A stretch of DNA of 64,000 bases from Lepidonotus clava (lineage: Eukaryota; Annelida; Polychaeta; Phyllodocida; Polynoidae), in the NCBI GenBank assembly GCA_936440205.1, contig OW387147.1, positions 45,007,627 through 45,071,626 of the forward strand, read 5' to 3'. Shown here piece by piece: positions 44,432 to 55,022 of this stretch (position 1 is the first letter of the stretch; the number at the start of each line of letters is the position of its first letter). The position numbers and the translations under genes are program-made. Below the pieces are notes generated by a model, which was given only the letters and a program-made list of their open reading frames with translations, was not told the origin of the DNA and searched no databases.

Positions 44432-45539
44432 GCTCCGGTAGGTCCACGCGGGGGGTCCTCCAGGTGCGACGGGTCTACAGGTGAGTAAAGGTGTGTCCCT
44501 GGATCCCTCCGACTGTTAAGGTGCCTCCCTGGATCCCTCCAACTGGTACTCACTCCTACAGGGGCCGGGAATACACGGAAATACACTCCGAGCAGCTCCG
44601 ATCAGCTCCGAGCAGCTCGCTGTATGTGGCTCCTGTGTAATGGCCGGTGGCTGTCTGGCTGTCTGTTAAGGGGTCCCGGGAAGCGCCGCAGGAGGCGGAG
44701 GTGGAGCCTGCAGTGACAGGTTAATGGTGGGGCCTACAGCTCCGGGCGGCCGCTTCCTGCCCCCGCCGACAGTAAGTACAATTAGTGTAAGTCCCTGGGC
44801 GAGCTGGTTAGAGTGGGGGGGGGGGGGATTTAGACCGGTCTGTCTCTAAAATAACATATGTATGTATGTATCCTGAAGCACTGCTTGGACACTTTGGGGC
44901 TTGTTCTATCTCTATAGATCGTTTTCATTAGTGTGGCGCCCTGCTAGCGGTATAGGTCTGAACCTCTGTTTTGGGATATGGTGTCCAGCGAGCCTAGGCT
45001 AAAGATTTTGGGAGCAAACCTCCATTGGAGAGTACACTGCGCAAACTCGTGAAAAGGGTGTATAGGTGGCTCGGCGTTCGGTGAAAGTTTTAAGTAAGTT
45101 CCCGCACTCGCTCGATTGCTGTAATCGTATTATGAGCAGCTCCGTCTTAAAGTGCTCTTGGCCTGCTCACCTACCTTAAGGACAGATGTATAAGTGCGCC
45201 CATACACACACATAGAGTCCTAATCTCCTCTGTGGACTGACACGGTTATATCCCCAGGTGGGCAGTGAAAGGTTAAAGGCAGGGTCTGTACTGTCTGAGT
45301 GCAGTAACAGGAGCAGTGCCTCTTAAGGCTAATCACTCCTGCTCCCTTTACTGGACCGTCCTCTACCTCCTCCAGGCGTAGTGTACAGCTGGAGTACACT
45401 CCCACCTTACTGATCCCCTAGCGGGACACGGCGGTACTACTCCTAGGTCCCTGGATGGGTGATGCCCCCTCTCACAGATAAAGGTACGTACTCAGGTCTG
45501 GGCTCAGAGGTCCTGAGGTCTGGCTACGGCCGCCGTGCA
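44432..45539 (-). other. 5' leader or upstream region of the minus-strand gene
   Basis: GC-rich near the exon with short AGCAGCTCCGATCAGCTCCG repeats (44588-44620). A minus-strand frame at 45220-45405 encodes a Cys-containing peptide of unknown nature. A spliced 5' UTR from the island at 45.6 kb is plausible; a GTACGT donor lies at 45485-45490 on the minus strand. Confidence 0.4.
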
Positions 45540-45900
45540 CAGAGCACCTCCGATCAGCTCACTACTGCTCCCTTCAGGGTTCCGCTGCGGCCTCTCCCGC
45601 TGCCGGACTAACTCACAGCCGCTCGCTGACTGAGTGACTGACTGAGCGGCTCAAAGTTGCGCTCCGCTCTTTGCCTGTCGTGTGTTATGAGACGCTGGGC
45701 CTGCGTCCGTCGGGCGTCCGTCCCACTGCTGCCACCGCGCGCAGTCTCGTTCTGGCGGAGCCGGCCTCGTTGTGACGGCGCCAGCCTCGTTGTGACGAGC
45801 CAATGGAGTGGGGCGGCCTTTAAAGGTGTGGCGGCCGCCGGCGGCGCGCGGGGGGTTCTGGGATTGATCACATGGCCGCCAGGGCGCGCTGTCAGGGTCG
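45540..45900 (-). promoter_or_regulatory. CpG-island promoter, possibly bidirectional
   Basis: The most CpG-dense segment of the window. On the plus strand CCAATGG (45800-45806), a GGGCGG box (45811-45816) and TTTAAA (45819-45824) are ordered as in a core promoter. On the minus strand it lies 1.1-1.4 kb upstream of the signal-peptide exon, with CTCAGTCAGTCACTCAGTCA near 45640, an Inr-like run. Direction is ambiguous. Confidence 0.55.
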
Positions 45901-46140
45901 GGGTGGGGAGGAGGAGGGAGGGGACAGAGGGGGGGGGGGGGGGGCAGACAGAGGGAGGGGGGGGGGGGGGACAGGGACGGGCCTGTATTGGCGGCGTGGC
46001 TGGATTCACCGTGGTGATACCTTAATAGCTGCCACTAGCGGCGTCTCCAGACATAGTTCCCCAGGGGCCCCGCGGCCCGGCGGTGGGGGCTGGGTAGAGT
46101 GGTGGAGGGGGGGGGGGGGGTGTTAGGTAAAGGTGTGCAG
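45901..46140. repeat. G-run low complexity beside the CpG island
   Basis: Several runs of 10 or more G (45930-45943, 45957-45970, 46107-46120). Frames across it are Gly/Arg artefacts. Confidence 0.85.
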
Positions 46141-46470
46141 TCTGCTTTACCGATCACCTTATCTGTTGACAAGAACGTGTGAAGAGGCTAAACGGAATGA
46201 AAACTGATGATCTTCACTTCTTAGGTGGAGTTATAACTATGCCCAGTCTTATTGAAATCGAAATACAGAGGGGAAATTGCTTCATTATCTACATCACTCA
46301 TTTATAAAACAGTACATTACTTGTTGAAGAAGGCTGCTTTATATCAATTTCAAGACTGTAAATATAATTATATCCTCTACGAGCATAATAATAAGGGGCC
46401 CTATATTGAAGTGAACAAAACATATTAGACATAGATCTATTGCTCTTTGGTTTAAGGACTATGTGTATAC

Positions 46471-46514
<44 letters not shown>

Positions 46515-47225
46515 CACAGATAAACCTTAGACAATAAGGGGGAACGGGAATCCTTTCCTGCTGCTGTTCTCACTAATTGCGCCCAGTTAATTAGAAAACA
46601 TAACACTACCTGGCCAACAATGCTATAGTTTAAGGATGGAAGTTGGGCACTGGGGGAGGGGGAGGGGAGGGGAGTGGGGGGGGGGGAGAATAGGCGGCAG
46701 TAGGCGTTTCTCACCCATGTGACAGGTTGTCATCACAACGTACACATTACCGTACAATTAGGTCGAGGCATGTTTCTACTACCTGTACACCTAAATGTCA
46801 CACACACACAGACCGACCAAAGCTATTTTTTCCCATTCGGACAACCGCCAGCATAATGCGTTTAGTAAAGGGCCCACAGTATTTCCCCAGCGACTAATAC
46901 AACTAATGGGCTGCACATACAACGGTTATTATCTCTGAGGCCCTCCCTATAGGGATCCATCTGTGGGCAACTCTCAGACTAATTAATGTTTTTGCTCTAT
47001 GAAAAAAATATCCTCAATTGCATTTAAGTGGTGCCGTAAAAACGTACTGTAGACCATTCTAATTGTTTCCCGGGCTCTTGGGGAATACAAATAGGTTATT
47101 ACTGTTCCCTGGGGTGGTGAATGGAGGTACATTTGTTCAGTGTACTATGTAGAAGTGTCCGGTTATTTACCGAGGGACATCTGACCTGGCCTGGCCGTAT
47201 AGATGCCTGGGAAAGCGGTACTCTG
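46141..47225. other. Intergenic; (AT)n at 46473-46512
   Basis: An AT microsatellite and a G-rich run (46650-46687). GACTAATTAATG near 46978 is a lone homeodomain-type site. No gene. Confidence 0.5.
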
Positions 47226-47442
47226 CCTTATACTACTTATTTCACTAGGCGATTTTCACCACGGAAAATTTAGTTATTTCTGAAATCTTGTTGGGGACAT
47301 TTCAGGAACCTATCATACACCATTCGAAAGAAAATTGGACAACCTTTCTCATGATATAGAACATGCACATATTAAGCCGTTATTCTCACTCACGATCTCG
47401 GAAATTGCAACAACAAAAATCGTATAGTGGAATACAGCCTTT
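47226..47442 (+). mobile_element. MITE, main family, complete but diverged
   Basis: Left TTATTTCACTAGGCGATTTT, right AAAATCGTATAGTGGAATAC then AGCCTT. Interior ACACCATTCGAAAGAAAATT. Confidence 0.8.
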
Positions 47443-48254
47443 GCTAAACGACCAACAATGTGCTGCCGCCGGCTCAACTGTATCTTTGTTTTTTTCTGTT
47501 CACATTATATTTCTGAAGAAAGGATCGCACAAACAAGGCACGGTTTTTGTTGCAGGATTGGGTTTACAGTGTTAGTATTGTTGTTATTAAGCCTTCAGTC
47601 CGATAGCAATCTTGCAGTCTCAGTGACAACAGATTTAAATCTGCGGGTCAATTATGTCTGAATGCTTTTTAATTATTTTCTTTTTACCGTGTATAGCCTA
47701 CATGCTGGTGGGTATATTAATTACACTACTGACATGGGGACTGAGTTGAACGTTTAGAGTGAATAGCTTTCAACAATTATGTACAATAGCCGACCTATTT
47801 ATTAGTTTAGCAGTACAAACACATAATTATAGCCATTAAGACAACAGTGTTGTGATGAAAGCCAGACGTGCTTCCATAGTCTTTTTTACTGTCAGGACTG
47901 AAGTATTCGTCTGTGTGTAGTCTAGGAAACACCTCTGGTAGAATACTTAAATTATCTTAATTATTTGTTTATTCATACCAATCCTCACTTTACAGTGTTT
48001 CTTATTAATGGGTATATTCTAGTAAATGCACAGGAGGGACGACCAAGAAATAGAACATATATATAATTTATGAGAATTATAGCAGGAATCTATGTATAAA
48101 ATATATAGTTCGAAAATATGTGGCTCAGTGCCAGCAGATAGACCTGAACCCCTTGATTGGTATATACATGTATGTTCCTATAGGTCAAGAGATAAACGGT
48201 AGGAAACAATGCGTCTATGGGAGGTTTCACTGCCCAGGTTTATAAGAATATATA
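47443..48254. other. Intergenic, no feature recognised
   Basis: AT-rich; nothing supported. Confidence 0.5.
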
Positions 48255-48545
48255 CCCAGCAAGCTTGCAGCGTAACAGAAACATTCTGTAACCATACGTT
48301 TTCAGTCAATTTGTTATTTCATATACTAAGATGGCACATAACAATTATGTTACTGATGGTTTATAGGTTTAAACCTCACCAAATCAAAGGTTATTACAAC
48401 ATTCTGTTTGGGTTGAATAACATAATCAGAATGTTGTAATAATGTCACAGTGCAACATCACAGCAATATATTGCATTAATGTAATTGGGACTCATCAAAA
48501 GAATGTAACAAGAACCAAATACAGAATGTTGCTGCAACGAGTTAA
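48255..48545 (+). mobile_element. Inverted-repeat family N, left half
   Basis: It starts at TACCCAGCAAGCTTGCAGCG, then AACATTCTGTAACCATACG, CTAAGATGGCACATAACAAT and ATTGGGACTCATCAAAAGAA, all shared with 40220-41233. The right inverted end is absent. Confidence 0.75.
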
Positions 48546-48671
48546 TAAGATGATAGAATACATCCTTTCAAAAACACTATGTGAAGTTGGAATACCTTAA
48601 TATCTCTGATCTCTGGAAATCTGGTTACCATTGTTGTGACATTACTGTCACCAATCAAATGGCTCAACCCT

Positions 48672-48989
48672 CAAGGGGGAAACCCATTTGTACGATGAGA
48701 CTAAAATTGTGGTCGTTTTGACTAATTCTGGTTGTGAAAGGGGGGAACCCATTAAGAGATCCAACTAGAATTATGGTCGTTACAACTAGTTCTGGTCGCT
48801 TATTCCTGGTCAAACGACCAGAACTGATCGAAAACGACCAGGATAGGTGTTCCCATTGAGCAATTCAACCAGAAATCTACTTGAAAATAGCAAATCGTTA
48901 GAAAATATCTAACAATGTTAGTTATTGGTCGCTGGTGATCTCTCTTTCGCCCAGAATTTAGATCACATTGCTCAATGGGTACCCCTCTT
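48672..48989. mobile_element. GGGGAACCCATT-end MITE plus an adjacent partial copy
   Basis: The full copy (48738-48989) has ends AAGGGGGGAACCCATT and inverted AAGAGGGGTACCCATT, and an inner palindrome TCTGGTCG..CGACCAGA. The preceding 66 bp (48672-48737) repeat its left end (AAGGGGGAAACCCATT, AATTGTGGTCGTT). Confidence 0.8.
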
Positions 48990-49654
48990 TACTATTGACT
49001 GCAGACCTCTCGTCCCACCACCAGCCCCCTCTCATCAGTCTACTAATATTCCCCATTAGCTGGTAGGTTTAGCAGGTTAGTCGAGTTCTGCAGAACAAAA
49101 ACTCCCCTCCCCTGTCGCGGCGATATGGACCATTAGTGTAATTACCAATTTGTACCCTCAACAGGCATTAGGCTGCCGGGGTGTGAGGGGACGAGAACAC
49201 GTGTGGCCCCGTGTTTTACACGTGTTTTACACGTGTGTCGTATCGATCTGCACAGAATGGTGAATACTGCCTTTTGGGCCGGTCGGAGTTGGTGGACAGA
49301 TTGTTGAACAGGTTCGTTGTTATGTGGGTGCAGCGGGGGTCTCTACTGTCAACTATCAATAGGACATCATGTTAATTACATCACTTTCATCTCTATGTAC
49401 TCCATCACCATCAACTACGGACAACTGGAAGAACATAAACCCTGTGTATGTGAAGTTGTGGACAAATAAAAAAAATAAAAAAATTACACACTTACACGGT
49501 TTACCATTATGGGTATTGATGTCATTTTCGCGAGAAAATTGCATTCCTCCAAGAGCGTCCTTCCAGGCAGTAGTATAGCTTGTGTAGTCACCAGAGTGAC
49601 CTCTGTGTGCTCGCAGGCGGCGGAATCATGTAAGTGTCTATCGACGCAAGTATT
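48990..49654. other. Intergenic, no gene supported
   Basis: Nothing supported. GTGTTTTACACGTGTTTTACACGTGTG near 49210-49236 holds a short direct repeat. Confidence 0.5.
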
Positions 49655-50212
49655 GTCAGGTCACTACACAGGCATAGTTGTCGAGTCCGCTCGCACGTAT
49701 CTACTAACGTCTAACACTAAAGGTGGGAAGGTGGGCTTGTTGACATCCCTGGCCGCGATCTGAGCAGCGTGGACGGAAGTGAATTTGGTTGGTTTAGAAG
49801 TATATGCAAAGTAGATAATGACACAATATTGGGGCTGCCCAGTGCCTCAGCTGACCATTGGTCAAGCATGAATGAACTGCTGGTGCCCTGAGAAGGGCTT
49901 TACATAGTGAGATCTGCCGGTAACAGGCCCTGCCAACGTCCACACTACTCCTCCCGTGAATTTTTTGTTGGAATTTCCTTATTAAGATCAAAACTATGGA
50001 ATACTTTCATTCATGAAATCATTGCTGTATATCTTATTGACATCCGTGATAGGTTAGTATTTGCATATATTTCATTTTAACCATTTCCTGACGCATAGTA
50101 GGTAGTGTTTACATCACGGGTGCACTGCTAACATGGCCACTTTCCCACCTTTAGTCTTTACACAGGACACAGCCCAACAGTGGACTCGACAACTGCACCT
50201 GTGGGTCACTAT
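49655..50212. repeat. Inverted pair of 90-100-bp repeats
   Basis: Plus-strand 49660-49745 (AGTTGTCGAGTCC, CTAAAGGTGGGAAGGTGG) recurs inverted at 50110-50212 (GGACTCGACAACT, CCACTTTCCCACCTTTAG). The pair is about 370 bp apart, so it may be the ends of one 550-bp element. Confidence 0.75.
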
Positions 50213-50839
50213 ATATTCTACAACGAAACAACAGTCTAAGATGATCTAATTAAGAACCTTACATATAAACTTTACAGACTAGTCCCACAGTGCGCTATAT
50301 TAATAGCTTAAAGAAGATATAAGTTGCATTCCAGGGCTAGTCTGGTATGATTAAAAGACTGTTGTTAACTTAGCTTCTATGGATACTTTGAGAATGAGTC
50401 GAAAACAGTCCAAAAATTCAAGGGGGTTAAACGCAATCCATCTAAATTGAAGTGGGGCTCCGCCCAAAATGTTTCCACAAAAAACTTCACACTTACCGTA
50501 TATTTTGGGCAAACAAAGTAGGTTCCAGACACCCAAGAACCCCCTACCCCCATCCCCGGGAACCCAATTATTTTTATTTACTGATCCAGACTCGAACCCT
50601 GCTCCGCCGCTTACAGTCCGATATAATTGTTATTATTCGGACAGGTCTAACATTAACAGAATCATGTCATTTTTCACGCATGCTGCCAATTTCCAATAAC
50701 TCCCGGAAACTCTGCCGCAGTAACTTCTAACCACAAACTCCCAGAAACAAAAGAGAAACAGCACCGCTCTCACTACCACCCCGCCTGGAGCCATCTCCTT
50801 ATCCCAACTACAGACCCCCGCTTCAAGTCTCCCCGCTAC
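50213..50839. other. Intergenic, no gene supported
   Basis: Short frames without family or splice support. Confidence 0.5.
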
Positions 50840-51000
50840 ACCTCTCCTCCGCCAATTTATGATTGATTTTTTTATCAGGTTGGTTTGTCATTAGGCCTGC
50901 CAGGCGCGCTGATTGATTACAGGAGGACTTAGCCCAATTGTTTCAAGTGGTTATTAAGTTATTTCCTAATTAGGCGTCCTAAGTGAAATGTACGAGCCGG
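50840..51000. promoter_or_regulatory. Candidate Hox/Pbx/Nkx2-type enhancer
   Basis: AATTTATGATTGATTTTTTT and GCTGATTGATTACAGG hold two TGATTGAT (Pbx/Hox) sites; TTTCAAGTGG (50940-50949) is a perfect NK2 site; CCTAATTAGG (50966-50975) is a homeodomain palindrome. Non-coding. Called from motif density. Confidence 0.45.
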
Positions 51001-51859
51001 TATCGACGCTGCACTGCCCGGTGTGTAGCCAATCAGAATCCACTGTTTTTGTTCTTCTTAGTCCGGGCAACTCTTATAAGATGGGGACAGAAGGAGGGGG
51101 TGACTTATTGCGACATTCACAAAAGTGTCCGAGGGCTGACAAATAGGTCAGATACTTTGGTTTAGAAGAAAACGTTATGCGGTCAAACACTGTATGTTAA
51201 ATGTATTTCTTATTAGAAATGACGTGCAAATAAAGTGTTAGAATGAATGTTTTAATTTAGCCCCCTCTTATACATAAAGATACTATTTGTCACATTTTAA
51301 GATGTCATGGCTTCACACTTATTTATATATATCATAATTGTCTTTTAACCAATCAGACATTAAGTGCATACTTTACATCGGTTTGAAACCATGTTACACA
51401 TCCCTTAGGATGACGTTAGAGAGTAACGTCTAAAGTACCGTGCGATATTCATAACCATGAATAGTGCTCTTCCATGACATTAACAATGAACTTATAGTTT
51501 CATTCATCTATTCATTAGATTGAAATAAAAGTATATCAATTGCAGGCCTACGTCAGTGATAATATCGGATGTTGGAAGGTTTGTAGCATCGACCTGTCGT
51601 TGTTCTCAACATAATACTTCTCTTTTCTCAACGGGGTGCCCCCCCCTCCCTCCTCATACCCACTCACCAGGCTTATTGCCTAAAGGAATAAGGAAATTGG
51701 GTGGCCCAGCCTTTTGTTTTAGCCTCATTGTGCCTCCTCCCGTCCTATACAGTGGGGTAAGGAGCTGCAGGATACAACTCCATTGTTTTCGCGCCTACTC
51801 ATCCGGCGATTGATAGAATACCCATCCCTCAGAGGATGGAAGTTGGAACACTCATCCCC
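51001..51859. other. Intergenic, no feature recognised
   Basis: Nothing supported. Confidence 0.5.
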
Positions 51860-52077
51860 TAAACCCCATTTTCCACTAGACGATCCTGACCGCCAATTGT
51901 TTTGGTAATCTATAAGTTGTTACCAGAAATACTATAAAGGACCACACATGCTACATATCATCTGAAAGAGAATTTGAAGACCTTTCCAATGGTATGAAAC
52001 ATGTCTATGGTTAACCAAAATTCCCACCGCCGTTTTTTGATATCAGCAGTAAAATCAGCTAGTGGAACGCAGCCTTA
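51860..52077 (+). mobile_element. MITE, main family, complete
   Basis: Left CCATTTTCCACTAGACGATC, right AAATCAGCTAGTGGAACGCA then GCCTTA. Interior GCTACATATCATCTGAAAGA and CCTTTCCAATGGTATGAAAC. Confidence 0.9.
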
Positions 52078-52344
52078 AAGCACCGACCCTCCTCCATTGA
52101 AACTGATAGAGCCTGCATACTTTACTTGTCCCTTCTGATACTGAGAATAAGACGTATGACGCTTCGATGCTTTTAGACCTTCCTCACAGAAAGTTAATCT
52201 TCACTAAGTCATTAGAGTCTGAATACTGGCACTAATTCCTTATAATCTCTGAGATCCCCCTCCCCAGCCCCTCTCCCCCTCCTCCGCTGGCTCGTTAGCC
52301 CAGTTTGCATTGTGTCCTTGCTGACAGTGGTGGGACTGTTATTG

Positions 52345-52470
52345 AGAGGGGCGGGGTTTAAACAATACGTCAGTGATGTATTGACCAATCAGAAGAGAGC
52401 TAGCAGATGTTTCTGATGAAGACTACTGCTCCTTTATAAACACACACTATAGCCAGTCGTCGTCAATCTA
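52345..52470 (+). promoter_or_regulatory. Core RNA polymerase II promoter: GC box, CCAAT, TATA, Inr
   Basis: GGGGCGGGG (52348-52356), CRE-like TACGTCAG (about 52367), ACCAATCAG (52384-52392, perfect NF-Y site), TATAAA (52435-52440) and TCAATCT, an Inr match whose A at 52465 lies exactly 30 bp after the TATA T. Order and spacing are those of a strong, focused plus-strand promoter. Confidence 0.65.
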
Positions 52471-52481
52471 GTCTACAATGA

Positions 52482-52542
52482 ATGCTGTTACTTCTGCTAT
52501 TCTCTTCGAGACTTGCTATTAATAACACAAGAGACGACAGAC
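52482..52542 (+). CDS. Possible signal-peptide first exon under the TATA promoter
   Basis: The ATG at 52482 opens MLLLLLFSSRLAINN, signal-peptide-like, and reaches a donor GTATGT at 52543 after 20 codons plus one base (phase 1). Against it: an upstream ATG at 52478 in another frame opens a 14-codon frame, and the predicted 5' leader is only about 17 nt. The ORF also runs on past the donor into C-rich DNA. A tentative next exon is listed separately. The product is unknown; a secreted peptide precursor would fit. Confidence 0.35.
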
Positions 52543-53135
52543 GTATGTTTTGTTTTTTGTTCCACTCCTTTCTCTGTTTTCATTTCTATGTCGCTTGGCG
52601 TATTACCAAGGATCATGCAACTCCGCATATCATCGATCTGCATGATTTCAATGACGTCCCAAGGTTATCCAGAAACTGTACTCCCTGCCTACCCCCCACC
52701 CCCTACTTTCTACCCCCCCCCCCCTCCCATCCCTACCTCCCTACTTTCTTCCCCTACGCCTTCCCCCTAACCCCTCCCCTCCCCTCTACCCCCTAACCCC
52801 TCTCCTACCCCCCCCCCCCCTTCCCCCTTCCCCCTACACCCAATGTTCACTCTAAAACATACATAATACACAGGTAGCATACGGACATGTAAGAAATGCG
52901 ACAGAAGCGATGTTATACAAGGTCATATAAATCCTGTTTCTTCTGGCAGGTATTAATGCTCATCTTTGAAGGAAATGAGAAGGCGCTTAGTTCGGTACAT
53001 AACATGGTTTTACCTATTATGTCTGGCGCCGAAACGTCTAATAAGTTTAGGCTTGGATGATATGTCATATACCACTTAATTTAATTATACTGTGTCCGGG
53101 TAATAATGTCATGCTTATTCTCCGTTTTTGTCCAG
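52543..53135. other. C-rich low complexity and single-copy DNA
   Basis: Runs of CCCCTACC type at 52690-52840; intron of the tentative gene if real. Confidence 0.5.
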
Positions 53136-53231
53136 TGGATCACGTTGATAGTCCGATATATCGGAGTCATAGGTTGTCCCAAACAACTGAAACCAGCGAA
53201 AATGTGCCTAGAGAGTGTACAGATCTCGCTG
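53136..53231 (+). CDS. Tentative second exon, phase 1-1
   Basis: The acceptor TTCTCCGTTTTTGTCCAG is strong and the donor GTAACC is weak. The 96-nt exon keeps the frame of 52482-52542 open (DHVDSPIYRSHRLSQTTETS and on). It is symmetrical, so it could be in-frame by chance one time in three. No family recognised. Confidence 0.2.
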
Positions 53232-53532
53232 GTAACCAGCGGGGGGGGGGGGGGGGGGGGACACTGTGCTATTTTGTGGTATTGTGAACCTGGTCGGAGA
53301 GTGATGGTTTTCTCATTGGAAATGCCTTGAGAGTGTAGAAATTAGCATAAAAAAGTCATTACCTGGATATTGACGAGATGATGTCATAATAATATTCTAA
53401 AAATAGAATGAAAGTACGTCGGGAATGCCCCCATCACCCACTGGGGGCGGCCATATTGAAAATATGCTGGTTTCCTGTTTCCTGTTTCCGATACATTGGA
53501 GTCTGAGGTCATTGAGAAGTGGTCAGAGATGG

Positions 53533-53660
53533 GTCAGGAGGGGTTCAGGAAGTGTTCAGGAAGTGTTCAGGAAGTGTTCAGGAGTGGTTCAGGAGGAATT
53601 GTGAAGGTGTCAGGAGGGGTTCAGAAGGGTTTCAGGAAAGGTTCAGAAGGGGTTCAGGTT
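53533..53660. repeat. 11-bp minisatellite (GTTCAGGAAGT)
   Basis: About eleven diverging copies of GTTCAGGAAGT or GTTCAGGAGGG. Frames through it are artefacts. Confidence 0.9.
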
Positions 53661-54718
53661 CAGGGAATGCAAACTTCAAGTACATTTCATTTCGTTTTAT
53701 AAACCAAAGAATGGATAAGACGGAGATTTTGGTTTACTAAACCACATCGAGAATCTATAAAGTCGATCAAACCAGAACTTGTTATATCTTAGTAATCCAA
53801 TCTGAAGATAGGTGATATCGATTCTTGATCTTGGCAATCAAAACTTATTTTACATAAATCTTAACAACTATGATACTTAGTTTAAAGGGAAATGTAATTT
53901 TATCACCTGCACAGCATTTCATAATACTTCTGGGGTGACAACCAAAGAAATTTCACGCATCTTATGCTCACGATTCCTAAATTTGGATTTGTGAAAATCT
54001 ACAAAATTTTAGATTCGTGACATTCTTTTCTTGGTTAAAACATTCCAATTAAATTGCAATTTGTTTCTAATAGATATAATGAATCATTTTCTATAAATAT
54101 TTATATCTTCTACAAGCTTTTATATGGACATTTTCATTCACGAATCCGTCACACGTCTTTTTTTACACTTTTACGCATCATTTTTTAGATGCGTGAGTGT
54201 TTTCTGGAGCACTTTAAATTATGAAATTGATGCATGAAATTTCTGGCACTCCTAGTCAGTATTTTCAAAAAATAAGAAAAAAAGGCGAGAACCAGGCTCT
54301 TAATAGTCACCAATGAAAGATATACCCGAGGCCATTTTGGCTTAGGTCAGAAATCCACCGCAGTTGGACATAAAATGATAAATGAGGTTGTTTGTTATAC
54401 GTCACAAAAAGAGCTCTTTAATTTTAACAAATGCGTCAGCAATTGTATGATAAAGAATGGACATTTCCTGAATCTATTGGAGGTATACATTCATGCATCC
54501 TAAGGTACCCTCAGTGTGATTCTCCATCGGCCGGTGGGTTCGATTTGAATGCGCCGACCCGCCGGATAGATCCGGAACAAAGATCTACCCAGCAGTGTGC
54601 TATTGGGCAGCGGCGCACTCTGGACTTGCCCAAACGAACTGGCCCTTTTGTTTATTAGCATAAGAAGGACCGTGTGTCTAATACCATTGAGTATCTCCGG
54701 GACAATAGTCCCTCAGAC
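53661..54718. other. Intergenic, AT-rich, no feature recognised
   Basis: Nothing supported; the frame at 54431-54658 has no recognised family. Confidence 0.5.
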
Positions 54719-54732
54719 GGCCCCCTAGTGCC
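54719..54732 (-). promoter_or_regulatory. CTCF-type motif
   Basis: On the minus strand GGCACTAGGGGGCC matches the CTCF core at ten or more key positions. It lies next to repeat D copy 2. Confidence 0.4.
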
Positions 54733-54764
54733 TAGACCGTTGTTACATGCAAGTCTGTTAGTCG

Positions 54765-55022
54765 CTCAAACTAGGACCGTACACCAGCAACCATTTTAGG
54801 TGGGAATTCCACCTCATATCCCGGCATGCTTTGGGGCCACTGGTTCATGGCAGGGAGGACCATAAACCAGCCAGCAGTCCAACAAGAATCAAAGGGGTTA
54901 CCCATGTTATAATTAAAGGGCCAATTAAGAAATTCTTTACAGATTTTAAGTGACCAGTAGTAGCCATGGACTGTTGTGGGCGTAAGGACCTGTTATGCTA
55001 GAAGTATCTAGGTCATGAACGG
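54765..55022 (-). repeat. Dispersed repeat D, copy 2
   Basis: Inverted relative to 35755-36030; shared words include CACCTAAAATGGTTGCTGGT and GGTCCTTACGCCCACAACAG (minus strand). Confidence 0.85.

Noticed and set aside
45872-46126. Plus-strand frame starting MAARARCQGRGG below the CpG island
   Set aside because: Built from long G runs giving Gly/Arg; no recognisable domain.
52401-52430. Hammerhead core from CTGATGA at 52413
   Set aside because: No GAAAC follows at stem II distance.
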